A DNA stretch of 64,000 nucleotides, taken from assembly GCA_934513685.1 (NCBI GenBank), contig CAKSWY010000007.1, forward strand, positions 1-64,000, written 5' to 3'. Made by a program: the position numbers and the translations under genes. Positions 43,540-52,714 of this stretch are shown one piece after another. This stretch comes from an uncultured Oscillospiraceae bacterium (lineage in GTDB: Bacteria; Bacillota; Clostridia; Oscillospirales; Ruminococcaceae). Under the pieces are notes generated by a model. The model did not search any database. It saw nothing but the letters and a program-made list of their open reading frames with translations, and was not told the DNA's origin. Position 1 is the stretch's first letter. The number at the start of each line of letters is the position of its first letter.

Positions 43540-44742
43540 ATGAAAGTTCTGGTTATCAATTGCGGCTCTTCTTCTCTGAAGTATCAGCTGCTTGATATGG
43601 AGACCGAGAAGGTCCTGTGCAAGGGCCTGTGCGAGCGCATCGGCGGCGAAGGCAGCTGCATCACCCATCAGGTGGGCGGCAACAAGATGAAGGCCGACGC
43701 TCCCTTCCCCTCTCACACCGAAGCGTTTGCCAAGCTGGTTGAGATGATGACCGAGGGCGAAGGCAAGGTCATCGACAGCATCAACGAGATCGACGCCATC
43801 GGCCATCGCTGCGTGCACGGCGGCGAGAAGTTCCAGAAGAGCTGCCTGGTGACCGACGAAGTCATCAAGACCATTGATGAGCTGTCTCCCCTGGCTCCCC
43901 TGCACAACCCCGCCTGCCTGCTGGGCCTGAAGGCCTCCCGCGAGGTGTTCGGCATGGATAAGCCCAACGTGGTCGTGTTTGATACCGCCTTCCACAGCAC
44001 CATGCCCCCCAAGGCTTATATGTATCCCCTGCCCTACGAGTACTATCAGGAGTACGGTGTCCGCCGCTACGGCTTCCACGGCACCAGCCACAAGTACGTC
44101 AGCCTGAAGGCTGCCGAGTACATGGGCCAGCGTCCCAAGGATCTGAAGATCATCACCTGCCATCTGGGCAACGGTTCCTCCATCGCCGCTGTGAAGCGCG
44201 GCCAGGTGGTGGATACCTCCATGGGCATGACTCCTCTGGCCGGCCTGATGATGGGCACCCGCTGCGGCGACATCGACCCCAGCGTGGTGAACTACCTGAA
44301 GTACAGCCTGGGCATCACCGGCCATGAGCTGGATGAGATCCTGAACAAGAAGTCCGGTCTGGCCGGCGTTTCTGGCGTGCCCAGCGGCGACAAGCGCGAC
44401 ATCGAGGCCGCTGCTGCTGCCGGCGACAAGCGCGCTCAGCTGGCTCAGGATATGCTGAACTACCAGATCAAGAAGTACATCGGCTCCTACGCGGTGGCCA
44501 TGGGCGGCGTTGACTGCCTGGTGTTCACCGGCGGCATCGGCGAGCATGACGCTCAGCTGCGTGAGGCCGTCTGCGAAGGTCTGGACTTCCTGGGCATCCG
44601 CATCAATGTGGACAAGAACCAGAACTGCCACGGCGATGTGTGCGACATCACCGGCTGGCGCGGCGATGTGTGCGTGCTGGTCATCGCGACCGACGAGGAG
44701 CTGATGATCGCCCGCGAGACCAAGCAGGTTGTCGAGGAGTAA
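43540..44742 (+). CDS. ackA: Acetate kinase
   Basis: 400 aa, family length. Interconverts acetyl phosphate and acetate with ATP yield, a main energy step of fermentation. MKVLVINCGSSSLKYQL at the N-terminus and GFHGTSHKYV, CHLGNGSS and FTGGIGEHD motifs build the ASKHA active site. ACGGAGGAA precedes the ATG. It is transcribed alone; pta is not in the window. Codon usage is strongly biased to highly expressed type (AAG, GGC, CTG). Confidence 0.98.
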   Translation: MKVLVINCGSSSLKYQLLDMETEKVLCKGLCERIGGEGSCITHQVGGNKMKADAPFPSHTEAFAKLVEMMTEGEGKVIDSINEIDAIGHRCVHGGEKFQKSCLVTDEVIKTIDELSPLAPLHNPACLLGLKASREVFGMDKPNVVVFDTAFHSTMPPKAYMYPLPYEYYQEYGVRRYGFHGTSHKYVSLKAAEYMGQRPKDLKIITCHLGNGSSIAAVKRGQVVDTSMGMTPLAGLMMGTRCGDIDPSVVNYLKYSLGITGHELDEILNKKSGLAGVSGVPSGDKRDIEAAAAAGDKRAQLAQDMLNYQIKKYIGSYAVAMGGVDCLVFTGGIGEHDAQLREAVCEGLDFLGIRINVDKNQNCHGDVCDITGWRGDVCVLVIATDEELMIARETKQVVEE

Positions 44743-44773
44743 TTTCTCCCCTGCTTCATCCCCTGCCTTTTTG

Positions 44774-44805
44774 GGGCCTGTGCAAGTTTTGCACAGGCCC
44801 TTTTT
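44774..44805 (+). terminator. ackA terminator
   Basis: GGGCCTGTGC (44774-44783) pairs with GCACAGGCCC (44791-44800), followed by five T. Confidence 0.92.
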
Positions 44806-45002
44806 GTGTGCCGTTTTGCCGTTTCGCACCGTTTTCACCGTTTGATGCCGCCCCCAGCCGGGCGGCCTTTTTTGCGCGCCTCATTTTTAAAAAATTCGAT
44901 GTTCCGCAAATTTTATTTGTGCTTTTTCACCGTTTCGTCCAAAGCCGCCGCCCCATTGCCCAAATCCGTCAAATTGTCGCGCTGTTTTCGCCTGGGAATG
45001 AC

Positions 45003-45030
45003 TTTACAAACCTTTTACTTTCGTTATAAT
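45003..45030 (+). promoter_or_regulatory. Promoter of the VTC-DUF4956-CotH unit
   Basis: TTTACA (45003-45008), 16 bp, TATAAT (45025-45030). Confidence 0.72.
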
Positions 45031-45122
45031 GATATTTGGCCTCGATGTTCGGTGCTTTTTTGCCGTACATCGACGCTCCTTCTTTTTTCAACCGATTTTA
45101 CAACCATCAGGAAGTCACGTTT

Positions 45123-45869
45123 ATGGAATACCGCAACGAGTGGAAATACCTAGTCACCGGCAGTGACCTTGCCATCCTGCGCGCCCGCCTGAATGTGGTT
45201 CTGCGGCCCGACGCCCACCAGACCGGGGCGGTGTACTGCATCCGAAGCCTGTACTTTGATGACGCGCGGGACAGTGCCCTGCGGGAAAACGAGGACGGCG
45301 TGGACGCCCGCCGCAAGTTCCGCATCCGCATCTACAACGGCGACGCCAGCCACATGAACCTGGAAATCAAGGAAAAGCTCCACGGCTACACCAAAAAGAC
45401 CGGCTGCCCCCTCACTCGGGAACAGGCCGACCGCATTCTGGCCGGGCTGCCGCCGCGCATTGAGGCCGGCACCCCCGCGCCGCTGAACCTGCTGGCCGTG
45501 GAAATGCAGCTGCACCGGCTGCGCCCGGTGGTGATCGTGGACTACGAGCGCACCGCCTACGTGGGCAAGCTGGGCAACGTGCGCATCACACTGGACCAGA
45601 ACATCGCCGGAAGCGCCGATGTGGGGCAATTCTTCGACCCGCGCCCGGCCCTGCACCCCATTCTTCCCCCCGGCCAGCACGTGCTGGAGGTGAAATTCGA
45701 CGAGTTTTTGCCCGCCCCCATTGCCGATGTGCTGGAGCTGGGTGAGATGCAGCGCATTTCGTTCTCAAAATACACACTTTGCCGCGAAGCCCTCGGCTCC
45801 GGCGTGAAAGGAACTTTGTATGAGCATCAAGGACGCAATCAAGAAATCCGTTTTGCAGGAATTCACTGA
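45123..45869 (+). CDS. VTC-domain (polyphosphate polymerase-like) protein
   Basis: 248 aa VTC tunnel domain (CYTH/TTM superfamily): EYRNEWKYLV at the N-terminus, the basic strands KFRIRIYN and LEIKEK, and VDYERTAYV, which line the phosphate tunnel in yeast Vtc4, the polyphosphate polymerase. It has no SPX or membrane domain of its own. The next gene overlaps by 50 nt and encodes a four-helix membrane protein, a pairing seen widely in Bacillota. Polymerase activity is inferred from the fold. Confidence 0.9.
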   Translation: MEYRNEWKYLVTGSDLAILRARLNVVLRPDAHQTGAVYCIRSLYFDDARDSALRENEDGVDARRKFRIRIYNGDASHMNLEIKEKLHGYTKKTGCPLTREQADRILAGLPPRIEAGTPAPLNLLAVEMQLHRLRPVVIVDYERTAYVGKLGNVRITLDQNIAGSADVGQFFDPRPALHPILPPGQHVLEVKFDEFLPAPIADVLELGEMQRISFSKYTLCREALGSGVKGTLYEHQGRNQEIRFAGIH

Positions 45870-46494
45870 CCCCGCCGTCACCATGGGCGACATTGCCGCC
45901 TCCCTGGGCATGGCCGCCGTGCTGGCCCTGTACATCTACCTGATCTACAAGCTGGTCACCCGCAGCGCCTTCTATTCCCGGGACTTCAACAAGAGCCTGG
46001 CCATGCTTCCGGTAATCACCGCCGGCATTCTGCTGGCCATGCAGAGCAGCTTCGTCATCTCCCTGGGCAGCGTGGGCGCGCTGTCCATCGTCCGCTTCCG
46101 CAATGCGGTGAAGGATCCCATGGATCTGGTGTTCCTGTTCTGGTCCATCAGCATCGGCATTGTGTGCGGCGCTAAGCTGTACGCCCTGGCCGTTCTGCTG
46201 AGCCTGGTGCTCACGGTGCTGGTGTTTGTGCTGGACTTCATCCCCGCCGCCAAGTCCCCCATGCTGCTGGTGATGAACGGCAGCGATGCCAGCGTGGAAA
46301 CCGCCCTGCAGCCCATTCTGAAGCAGCAGGCCAAGGCCGCCCATGTGAAGAGCCGCAACCTGACCACCGCCGGCATTGACTTGATCGTGGAGCTGCGCCC
46401 CAACGACCCCGCTGCGCTGGTGCAGGCCTGCGCCGCTCTGCCGGGCGTGCAGAGCGTGAGCCTGCTGGACCACGACGGCCAGATTCGTTATTGA
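45820..46494 (+). CDS. DUF4956 membrane protein
   Basis: 224 aa. About four membrane helices in the first 150 residues, with the conserved GSVGALSIVRFRNAVKDPMDLVFLFW-type loop (cited by position ~82-107), then a cytoplasmic domain. DUF4956 proteins have no settled function; they partner VTC-domain and CotH proteins. Start 45820 after AAAGGAAC, overlapping the VTC gene by 50 nt, so translation is coupled. Confidence 0.9.
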   Translation: MSIKDAIKKSVLQEFTDPAVTMGDIAASLGMAAVLALYIYLIYKLVTRSAFYSRDFNKSLAMLPVITAGILLAMQSSFVISLGSVGALSIVRFRNAVKDPMDLVFLFWSISIGIVCGAKLYALAVLLSLVLTVLVFVLDFIPAAKSPMLLVMNGSDASVETALQPILKQQAKAAHVKSRNLTTAGIDLIVELRPNDPAALVQACAALPGVQSVSLLDHDGQIRY

Positions 46495-46606
46495 TGAGTT
46501 TTTTGTGACCGAGCCGGGCAGCCGATTCCCCAAAAGCGCGCATTTACCGCCGCTTTTCTGGGCCGCTGCCTGTTGCCCGGTACTTTTTTGTATTGTGAGG
46601 TGCTGT

Positions 46607-48256
46607 ATGCACAGGCGTTTCAAATATTGGCTGCTGGCCGGGGCCATTGTCGCACTGTCCCTGCTGCTGTGGCTGGCCCCGCATCTAGCGGAGGGCCAGC
46701 CGTTGGGTGTGCGCTTTCTTTCCGACGAAGCCTGGCAGCAGCTCACCGAAAACGCTCAACCCGCCGGCGAAGCGCTGCCGCTGTGCTGGAACGGGGCGGA
46801 GCTGCCCTGTTCCGAGGGCATTTACCGGCTGTCCCAGTCATTGGACTCGGAGGGCTGGACCGGCCAGCTGACCAGCGCCGCCGGGGACCTTTCGGTGCAG
46901 GCCAGCGCCTGGGCCGACCGGGCCGACCGGATCGAGGACGGCAAAATTCTTCAGGTGGCGGCCAAACGCGGCGGCCGGGTGGTGCTGTATCAGCTTCAGA
47001 TCTCCGGCCTGCCCATCCTGTCCATCACCGGCGACGAGTTGTACCCCAAAGATGACCCCCTGGACGAGAGCAGCAGCATTGACGAGGGTTCCGGCTCACT
47101 GGTTCTGCTGGAGCCGGATCAGAACACGGTGTTCATCTCCCAGATGGAGTGGAGCCTGCGCGGGCATTCCACCTATTGGGCCTCCAAACACAACTATCAC
47201 CTGAAGCTGACCAAGGCCAACGGCAACAAGCGCAACGCCAGCCTGCTGGGGATGCGCAGCGATGAGGACTGGCTGCTGTACAGCCTGAGCACCGACCCCT
47301 CCCGCGCAAAAGAGATGACCTGCATCACCCTGTGGAACGAGCTGGCCGCCCAGACTGAGTGGGACTACCCCACCTGTGAGATGGAATATGTGGAGGTGTA
47401 CATCAACGGCTCCTACGCCGGTTTGTACGGCTTGGCCAGCCCGGTGGACAAAAAGAGCCTGAACCTGCCGGAAAACGGCAAGCTGTACAAGTGGCGCACC
47501 GCCTACCTGCCCTATATGGACATAGCGGAAGCGCTGGACACCCACACTGAGCGCACCTGGGGCGACGAGCAGGCAGTCAAGCTGCTGTGGCCCAAAAAGG
47601 TGCAGGCCGGGGACTGGACGCCCCTGAAGAATTACGCCATCGCCTTTTTGTACGAACAGGCGGACAATTGGGACGAGGCCCTCTCCCTTGTGGACCTGCG
47701 GAACCAGATCGACTCGGCCCTGTTCACCCAGTTCACCTGTGGGGCCGACAACTTTCTCACCAACCGCATGTACGCCCAGTTTGAACCGGAAGGGGCGCTG
47801 TACCGGGTTCCCTGGGACCTGAATTACAGCCTGGGCGACGCTTCTTCCTCCTACGACTGGCTGGACCTGCGCCGCACCCTGCTGCCGGACCACGAGATCG
47901 ACACCCTCTGGCGGCTGAACCCGGAGGAAATGACCCAGCTGCTGGCCCAGCGCTGGAGCGAGCTTCGCGCGGGCCTGTTCACCCCCGAGCACGTGGAAGA
48001 GCTGCTGCGGAAAAACGCGGAGCTGCTGCACTGGTCCGGCGCTTACGAGCGGGAGTACGCCCTGTGGGGTGAAAACGACGGCGTTGTAACCCACGTGAGC
48101 AGCAGCGGCGGCAAGCCCACTCTGCGCAGCGCCCTGGATCTGGAAGAAACCGTGGACTTTATCTACGAGCGCACGGAGTTTCTGGACGAGACCATGACCC
48201 AGTACACCCCGCCGGAGCGGTATTGGAACTACTGGATGGAAGGGCTGGAGAGCTGA
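46607..48256 (+). CDS. CotH-family atypical kinase, membrane-anchored
   Basis: 549 aa. One N-terminal membrane helix (~7-27) is followed by an extracytoplasmic part. The CotH kinase core includes WSLRGHSTYWASKHNYHLKL (begins near 185), LLYSLSTDPS, EVYINGSYAGLYGL and the metal-binding RVPWDLNYSLGD. CotH of Bacillus phosphorylates coat proteins with ATP. Here it sits outside the membrane with a VTC/DUF4956 pair and no coat operon, so its substrate is unknown and may involve polyphosphate or the cell wall. ATG 46607 after GTGAGG. Confidence 0.9.
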   Translation: MHRRFKYWLLAGAIVALSLLLWLAPHLAEGQPLGVRFLSDEAWQQLTENAQPAGEALPLCWNGAELPCSEGIYRLSQSLDSEGWTGQLTSAAGDLSVQASAWADRADRIEDGKILQVAAKRGGRVVLYQLQISGLPILSITGDELYPKDDPLDESSSIDEGSGSLVLLEPDQNTVFISQMEWSLRGHSTYWASKHNYHLKLTKANGNKRNASLLGMRSDEDWLLYSLSTDPSRAKEMTCITLWNELAAQTEWDYPTCEMEYVEVYINGSYAGLYGLASPVDKKSLNLPENGKLYKWRTAYLPYMDIAEALDTHTERTWGDEQAVKLLWPKKVQAGDWTPLKNYAIAFLYEQADNWDEALSLVDLRNQIDSALFTQFTCGADNFLTNRMYAQFEPEGALYRVPWDLNYSLGDASSSYDWLDLRRTLLPDHEIDTLWRLNPEEMTQLLAQRWSELRAGLFTPEHVEELLRKNAELLHWSGAYEREYALWGENDGVVTHVSSSGGKPTLRSALDLEETVDFIYERTEFLDETMTQYTPPERYWNYWMEGLES

Positions 48257-48267
48257 TTACAAACGCC

Positions 48268-48307
48268 AAAAGCGGCGTGCAGATGCGAATTCTGCACGCC
48301 GCTTTTT
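48268..48307. terminator. Bidirectional terminator
   Basis: A 13-bp stem (48271-48283 with 48291-48303), flanked by A on the left and T on the right, separates the convergent CotH and CNNM genes. Confidence 0.9.
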
Positions 48308-48323
48308 GTATTTGCGGGAAAGA

Positions 48324-49640
48324 TTATTCGGCCTTTTTCTCCGCCGGCTCCTCCGGCTTCCGGGACTTTGCCGGATGCTTCGGGTCCGGCGTGACCCGCA
48401 CCATGAGGGTCAGAATGCGTTTGTCCTTCACCTGGCCCACGGTCACATGAAGGTTCTCGAAGGTAAAGGTCTCCCCGGCCTGGGGGATGTGCTCCAGCTG
48501 GGCCAGCGCCCAGCCTGCCGCGCTGGAAAAATCGCCTTCGCAGTCCTTGGCTTTGCTGCCCACCGTCTCGAACAGATCGTCCACGGGAGTGTCGCCGTCC
48601 ACCCGATACAGGCCATCGCCCACCAGCTGGATGGGGCCTTCCTCCGGCTCATCGGTCTCGTCGAAGATTTCACCCACCAGTTCCTCCAGCAGGTCCTCCA
48701 TGGTCACAATGCCCAGGGTTCCGCCGTAATCGTCAATGACCACGGCCATGTGCTGCTTTTTGCGGCGCAGCTCCGCCAGCAGGTCGCTGGTGTGCTTGGT
48801 GCGGTACACAAAGGTCACATCCCGGCACATTTTGCGCAGCTGCACCGGTTCCCCTTTGGCCAGGCAGGCCAGCAGGTCCTTGGCGTACAGCATGCCGATG
48901 ATGTGGTCAATGTCCCCTTCGTATACCGGAATGCGGGTGTAGCCGCTCTCCAGCACCGTGTCCAGAATTTCCTGCTGCGGGGCGTCGGCTTCCACCGCCA
49001 CCAGATCCACCCGGGGCACCAGAATGCGCTGCACCGTGGTGTCGTCAAACTGGATCACGCTCTGCATCATGTCCGTCTCGCGGGAATCCAGCACGCCCTC
49101 TTCGCCCACCGTGTCGATGATGGTTTTCAGCTCGGCCTCGGTCACGCTGGGAGTGCCGTCGTTCTCCGGGTTCGGGCGGGAGACCACCCGCCGGATCCAC
49201 ACAAACACCATCACAACGGGATAAAACAGGGTGCGCAGAAAATTCAGCGGCCTCGCTACCTGAACGCTCAGATCCTCCGCCCGGTCGTTGGCGATGCTCT
49301 TGGGCAGAATTTCGCCGAAGATCAGCACCAGAACCGTCACTGCAATGGTGGCGGCCAGCGGGCCGTACTGGCTGCCCAGCAGCGCCGTTGCCACCAGCGT
49401 AGACAGGGAGGACGCCGTCAGGTTTACCACGTTGTTGCCCACCAGAATGGTGGAGATGGTGCGGTCATAGTCCGCAATCAGGTCCAGCGCCAGCTGGGCA
49501 CGGGCGTCTCCCTCCTGCGCCCGGTTGCGCAGGCGCACCCGGTTCGCCGAGGAGAGCGCCGTTTCCGACGCAGAAAAGAAAGCGGACAATGCAAGCAGAA
49601 TCAGCAGAATCAGGTACATACTGGGGCCAGGGGTCTCCAA
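48324..49640 (-). CDS. CNNM/HlyC-type transporter-associated protein (DUF21-CBS-CorC_HlyC)
   Basis: 438 aa. A DUF21/CNNM membrane domain (~8-180; SAFFSASETALSSANR) is followed by a CBS pair (~200-330) and a C-terminal CorC_HlyC domain (~345-425). Family members affect Mg2+/Co2+ efflux or are labelled hemolysins. I use the TTG at 49640, twelve bases after AAAGGA; the ATG at 49619 is possible but has no site at proper distance. The C-terminal ~25 residues are charged and variable. Single gene. Confidence 0.9.
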   Translation of the reverse strand: METPGPSMYLILLILLALSAFFSASETALSSANRVRLRNRAQEGDARAQLALDLIADYDRTISTILVGNNVVNLTASSLSTLVATALLGSQYGPLAATIAVTVLVLIFGEILPKSIANDRAEDLSVQVARPLNFLRTLFYPVVMVFVWIRRVVSRPNPENDGTPSVTEAELKTIIDTVGEEGVLDSRETDMMQSVIQFDDTTVQRILVPRVDLVAVEADAPQQEILDTVLESGYTRIPVYEGDIDHIIGMLYAKDLLACLAKGEPVQLRKMCRDVTFVYRTKHTSDLLAELRRKKQHMAVVIDDYGGTLGIVTMEDLLEELVGEIFDETDEPEEGPIQLVGDGLYRVDGDTPVDDLFETVGSKAKDCEGDFSSAAGWALAQLEHIPQAGETFTFENLHVTVGQVKDKRILTLMVRVTPDPKHPAKSRKPEEPAEKKAE

Positions 49641-49784
49641 AAACGATCACGTTCCTTTCAAATGGGGTCATCGTGAAATGACCGGGAATCCGCCCTGCCG
49701 GATTCGGCACTTTTTAGAGGGGCGGAGCAATATGGCCGCTGCTGCGGCAGATTGCATTGCACATCGCTGTGCATATTGCTATTA

Positions 49785-49813
49785 GGTATAACAGATAGCG
49801 CAGTTGATTGCAA
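49785..49813 (-). promoter_or_regulatory. Promoter of the CNNM gene
   Basis: Minus strand TTGCAA (49808-49813), 17 bp, TATACC (49785-49790). Confidence 0.65.
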
Positions 49814-49915
49814 GAACCTTTTTGTAAATTTGTGGTGATGTCCGGGCAAAATTCAACCTTTGTTCCCCTGCCGCACACCGAAAACGCCGCTTCAAAGCGT
49901 GGAAAACCTTCCTGC

Positions 49916-49973
49916 AAAAACGGCAGGGCCGCCGGGCGGCGTGGTGCTTCACGCCCGGCCCGGCGGCCCTGCC
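49916..49973 (-). terminator. thrS terminator
   Basis: A 15-bp stem (49922-49936 with 49959-49973), inner GGCGTG/CACGCC pairing, followed on the minus strand by five T (complement of 49916-49920). Confidence 0.9.
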
Positions 49974-50005
49974 TGCTCAAAACTTCAAAGCGGCTTGTGC
50001 GCTTC

Positions 50006-51907
50006 TCAGTTCTCCTTGTTCTTGATCTCTTCCAGAATCTGAGCCACAAACTCGTCGGCGCTCATGGTACCGCCCTTGCCCTCCTTGCGGGCGCGGATGG
50101 AAACGGTGCCGTTCTCCACTTCCTTGTCGCCCACCACCAGCATGTAGGGGATCTTCTGCAGCTGGGCTTCGCGGATCTTGTAGTTCATCTTCTCGCTGCG
50201 GTAATCGGCCTCGCTGCGCACGCCGGCCTCATCCAGCTTGGCTTTCAGCTGGCGGGCATACTCGTGGGCACGCTCGGTGATGGGGATGATCTCCACCTGC
50301 ACGGGGGTCAGCCAGGTGGGGAAGGCGCCGGCAAAGTGCTCGGTCAGGATGCCGATGAAGCGCTCGATGCTGCCGAACACCACGCGGTGAATCATCACGG
50401 GGCAGTGCTTCTGACCATCCTCGCCGGTGTACTCCAGGTTGAAGCGGCCGGGCAGCTGGTAGTCCAGCTGGATGGTGCCGCACTGCCAGGTACGGCCCAG
50501 AGAGTCCTGAATGTGGAAGTCCAGCTTGGGGCCGTAGAAGGCGCCGTCGCCGGGGTTCACCTCATAGGTCTTGCCGATGCTGGTAATGGCGTCCGCCAGG
50601 GCGGCGGTGGCAATGTCCCAGTCCTCCTTGGAGCCGATGTGGTCATCGGGCATGGTGCTCAGCTCGATCTTGTAGGGCAGCTTGAACAGGCTGTACACCT
50701 CGTCAAACAGCTGGGCAATGCGCACCACCTCGTCCTTGATCTGCTCTTTGGCCAGCAGGATGTGAGCATCGTCCTGGGTGAAGCAGCGCACACGGAACAT
50801 ACCGTGCAGCGCGCCGCTCAGCTCATGGCGGTGCACCAGGCCCAGCTCGCCGTAGCGCAGGGGCAGGTCGCGGTAGGAGTGGGGCTCCATCTCGTACACC
50901 AGAATGCTGCCGGGGCAGTTCATAGGCTTGATGGCGAAGTCCTCACCGTCGATCACGGTGGTGTACATATTTTCCTTGTAGTGATCCCAATGGCCGGAGG
51001 TCTCCCACAGGGTGCGCTTCATGATCTGGGGCGTGGAGATCTCCAGATAATCCCACTTCTTGTGGACCTGACGCCAGTAGTCGATCAGGGTGTTCTTCAG
51101 CACCATGCCCTTGGGCAGGTAGAAGGGGAAGCCGGGGGCCTCATCCCGGAAGGCGAACAAGCCCAGCTCCTTGCCCAGCTTGCGGTGGTCGCGCTTGGCG
51201 GCCTCTTCCAGCATCTTCAGGTGCTCTTCCAGCATACTGGCCTTGGGGAAGGCAATGCCGTACAGACGGTCCAGGCTGTCGCGGCTGGCATCGGCGCGCC
51301 AGTAAGCGGCGGCCACCTTGGTCAGCTTCACGGCCTTCAGCATGCCGGTGCTCATCAGGTGAGGGCCGGCGCACAGGTCGGTGAAGTCGCCCTGGGTGTA
51401 GATGCTCAGCTCCCAGCCCTTGGCGGCATACTCTTCCAGCAGCTCCAGCTTGTAATCCTGGCCGGCGAAGATCTCGCGGCCCTCTTCCACGGTGATGGTG
51501 CGGCGCACAATGGGCTCGTCGGCCTTCACCAGCTTCTTCATCTCCGCCTCAATGGCCTCGAAGTCGGCAGTGGACAGCGAACGGCCCACCTTAATGTCGT
51601 AATACCAGCCGTTCTCCAGGGCGGGGCCGATGCCGAATTTCGCCTCGGGGAACAGGTGCTGCACGGCCTGGGCCATCACATGGGCGGCGGTGTGCCAGAA
51701 GGCGTGCTTGCCGTCGGGGTCGTCAAACGTGAGGATCTCCAGGCTGCAGTCCTTGGTCAGCAGGGTGCGCAGGTCGCACACTTCGCCGTCAATGCGGGCG
51801 GCGCAGGCGCTCTTATACAGGCCCATGCCAATGCTCTTGGCAACTTCGGCTGCGGTAACGCCCGCTTCCAGCTCTTTCACGTTGCCTTTCAAATCAACTT
51901 TGATCAT
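50006..51907 (-). CDS. thrS: Threonyl-tRNA synthetase
   Basis: 633 aa. Order: TGS domain (~1-60), tRNA second additional (editing) domain with HAFWHTAAHVMAQAVQ motif HxxxH (~70-220), class II catalytic core (motif 2 RHELSGALHGMFRVR; motif 3 later GSIERFIGIL) and the anticodon-binding domain (~535-633). Start placed at ATG 51907, seven bases after AGGAGGG; the ATG at 51913 lies too close to that site. Controlled by a T-box leader. Confidence 0.97.
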   Translation of the reverse strand: MIKVDLKGNVKELEAGVTAAEVAKSIGMGLYKSACAARIDGEVCDLRTLLTKDCSLEILTFDDPDGKHAFWHTAAHVMAQAVQHLFPEAKFGIGPALENGWYYDIKVGRSLSTADFEAIEAEMKKLVKADEPIVRRTITVEEGREIFAGQDYKLELLEEYAAKGWELSIYTQGDFTDLCAGPHLMSTGMLKAVKLTKVAAAYWRADASRDSLDRLYGIAFPKASMLEEHLKMLEEAAKRDHRKLGKELGLFAFRDEAPGFPFYLPKGMVLKNTLIDYWRQVHKKWDYLEISTPQIMKRTLWETSGHWDHYKENMYTTVIDGEDFAIKPMNCPGSILVYEMEPHSYRDLPLRYGELGLVHRHELSGALHGMFRVRCFTQDDAHILLAKEQIKDEVVRIAQLFDEVYSLFKLPYKIELSTMPDDHIGSKEDWDIATAALADAITSIGKTYEVNPGDGAFYGPKLDFHIQDSLGRTWQCGTIQLDYQLPGRFNLEYTGEDGQKHCPVMIHRVVFGSIERFIGILTEHFAGAFPTWLTPVQVEIIPITERAHEYARQLKAKLDEAGVRSEADYRSEKMNYKIREAQLQKIPYMLVVGDKEVENGTVSIRARKEGKGGTMSADEFVAQILEEIKNKEN

Positions 51908-51949
51908 ATCCATACCCTCCTGCCGGGCACTCTGCCCCGGCCTCTAAAA

Positions 51950-52250
51950 GAAAAACGCTCCATCCCGCCTGCTTGATACAGTCACGGGATGAAGCGATGA
52001 ATGCTCCACGGTTCCACCCGAATTGCGCCAAACCAGAGGCGCCGCTCGAACGGCTGTAACGGGCCTGCCCGGCGGGGGTTCGCCCCCGCGCTCAGCGGTG
52101 GTAGGCACGGCGGGCTTCCCGGGCCGCTCGCAGCACGCCGGGTACCCGGCGGCGACCCTCTCTGAATGGAAAGTACAGACATCCGCGCCCATGTCCGCCT
52201 CAACACTTTTGCGGAATGGACCTCAAAAGCAGCCTTGGCCGCTTTTGATA
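51950..52250 (-). promoter_or_regulatory. T-box leader of thrS
   Basis: Minus-strand T-box core GGGTGGAACCGTGGAG (52004-52019) is followed by a terminator hairpin (51956-51967 with 51985-51996) and T run. An ACC (Thr) specifier candidate lies in GGTACC at 52141-52146, not confirmed by folding. Uncharged tRNA-Thr should relieve termination. Confidence 0.88.
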
Positions 52251-52256
52251 TTCCCT

Positions 52257-52285
52257 ATCATAGCCACCCGGGCGGCACAAGTCAA
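52257..52285 (-). promoter_or_regulatory. thrS promoter
   Basis: Minus strand TTGACT (52280-52285), 17 bp, TATGAT (52257-52262). Confidence 0.82.
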
Positions 52286-52357
52286 GGGGCTGGCAAAGTT
52301 TTTTCACAACTTTTTGCGTTTCAGCGCACGCAGCGGCCCGCTGACGGCACATCCGCC

Positions 52358-52386
52358 TTGACATCAGGCCCCGTTTCCACTACAAT
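52358..52386 (+). promoter_or_regulatory. rny promoter
   Basis: TTGACA (52358-52363), 17 bp, TACAAT (52381-52386). It leaves a ~320-nt leader (52393-52714) before rny; a 93-codon open frame inside it lacks a ribosome site and normal composition, so I call no gene there. Confidence 0.8.
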
Positions 52387-52714
52387 AAGGTACGGTAGAT
52401 TAGATGATCTGCGGCAGGGTTTTCCCCCGCTTTTTGATGTTTTTGCTGCTTGGGTCCCCCTTGGCCCGGCTTTTTATATGCCCCGCTTCCCGGTATGCTT
52501 GTGTGGCCGGGCAAACCTCTTTATCTGCAAAACGCTGTGCCTTCCCCGCCCGGGGTGTGGTCAGCGCTTGTTTTCGCGGGCCAATTCAGGGGCTTTCTGC
52601 GCCATACCATAAATCATCAAAAGGCATTTTGTTTTCCATACGGCGTACACTGCCGGCACATCATCTCTTCGTGAATATGCTTTGAAGAAATTGTAATTCG
52701 AGGAGTGAATCAAC

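Noticed and set aside
52404..52685. A 93-codon open frame in the rny leader
   Set aside because: No ribosome site, cysteine- and serine-rich composition unlike neighbours, no recognisable motif.
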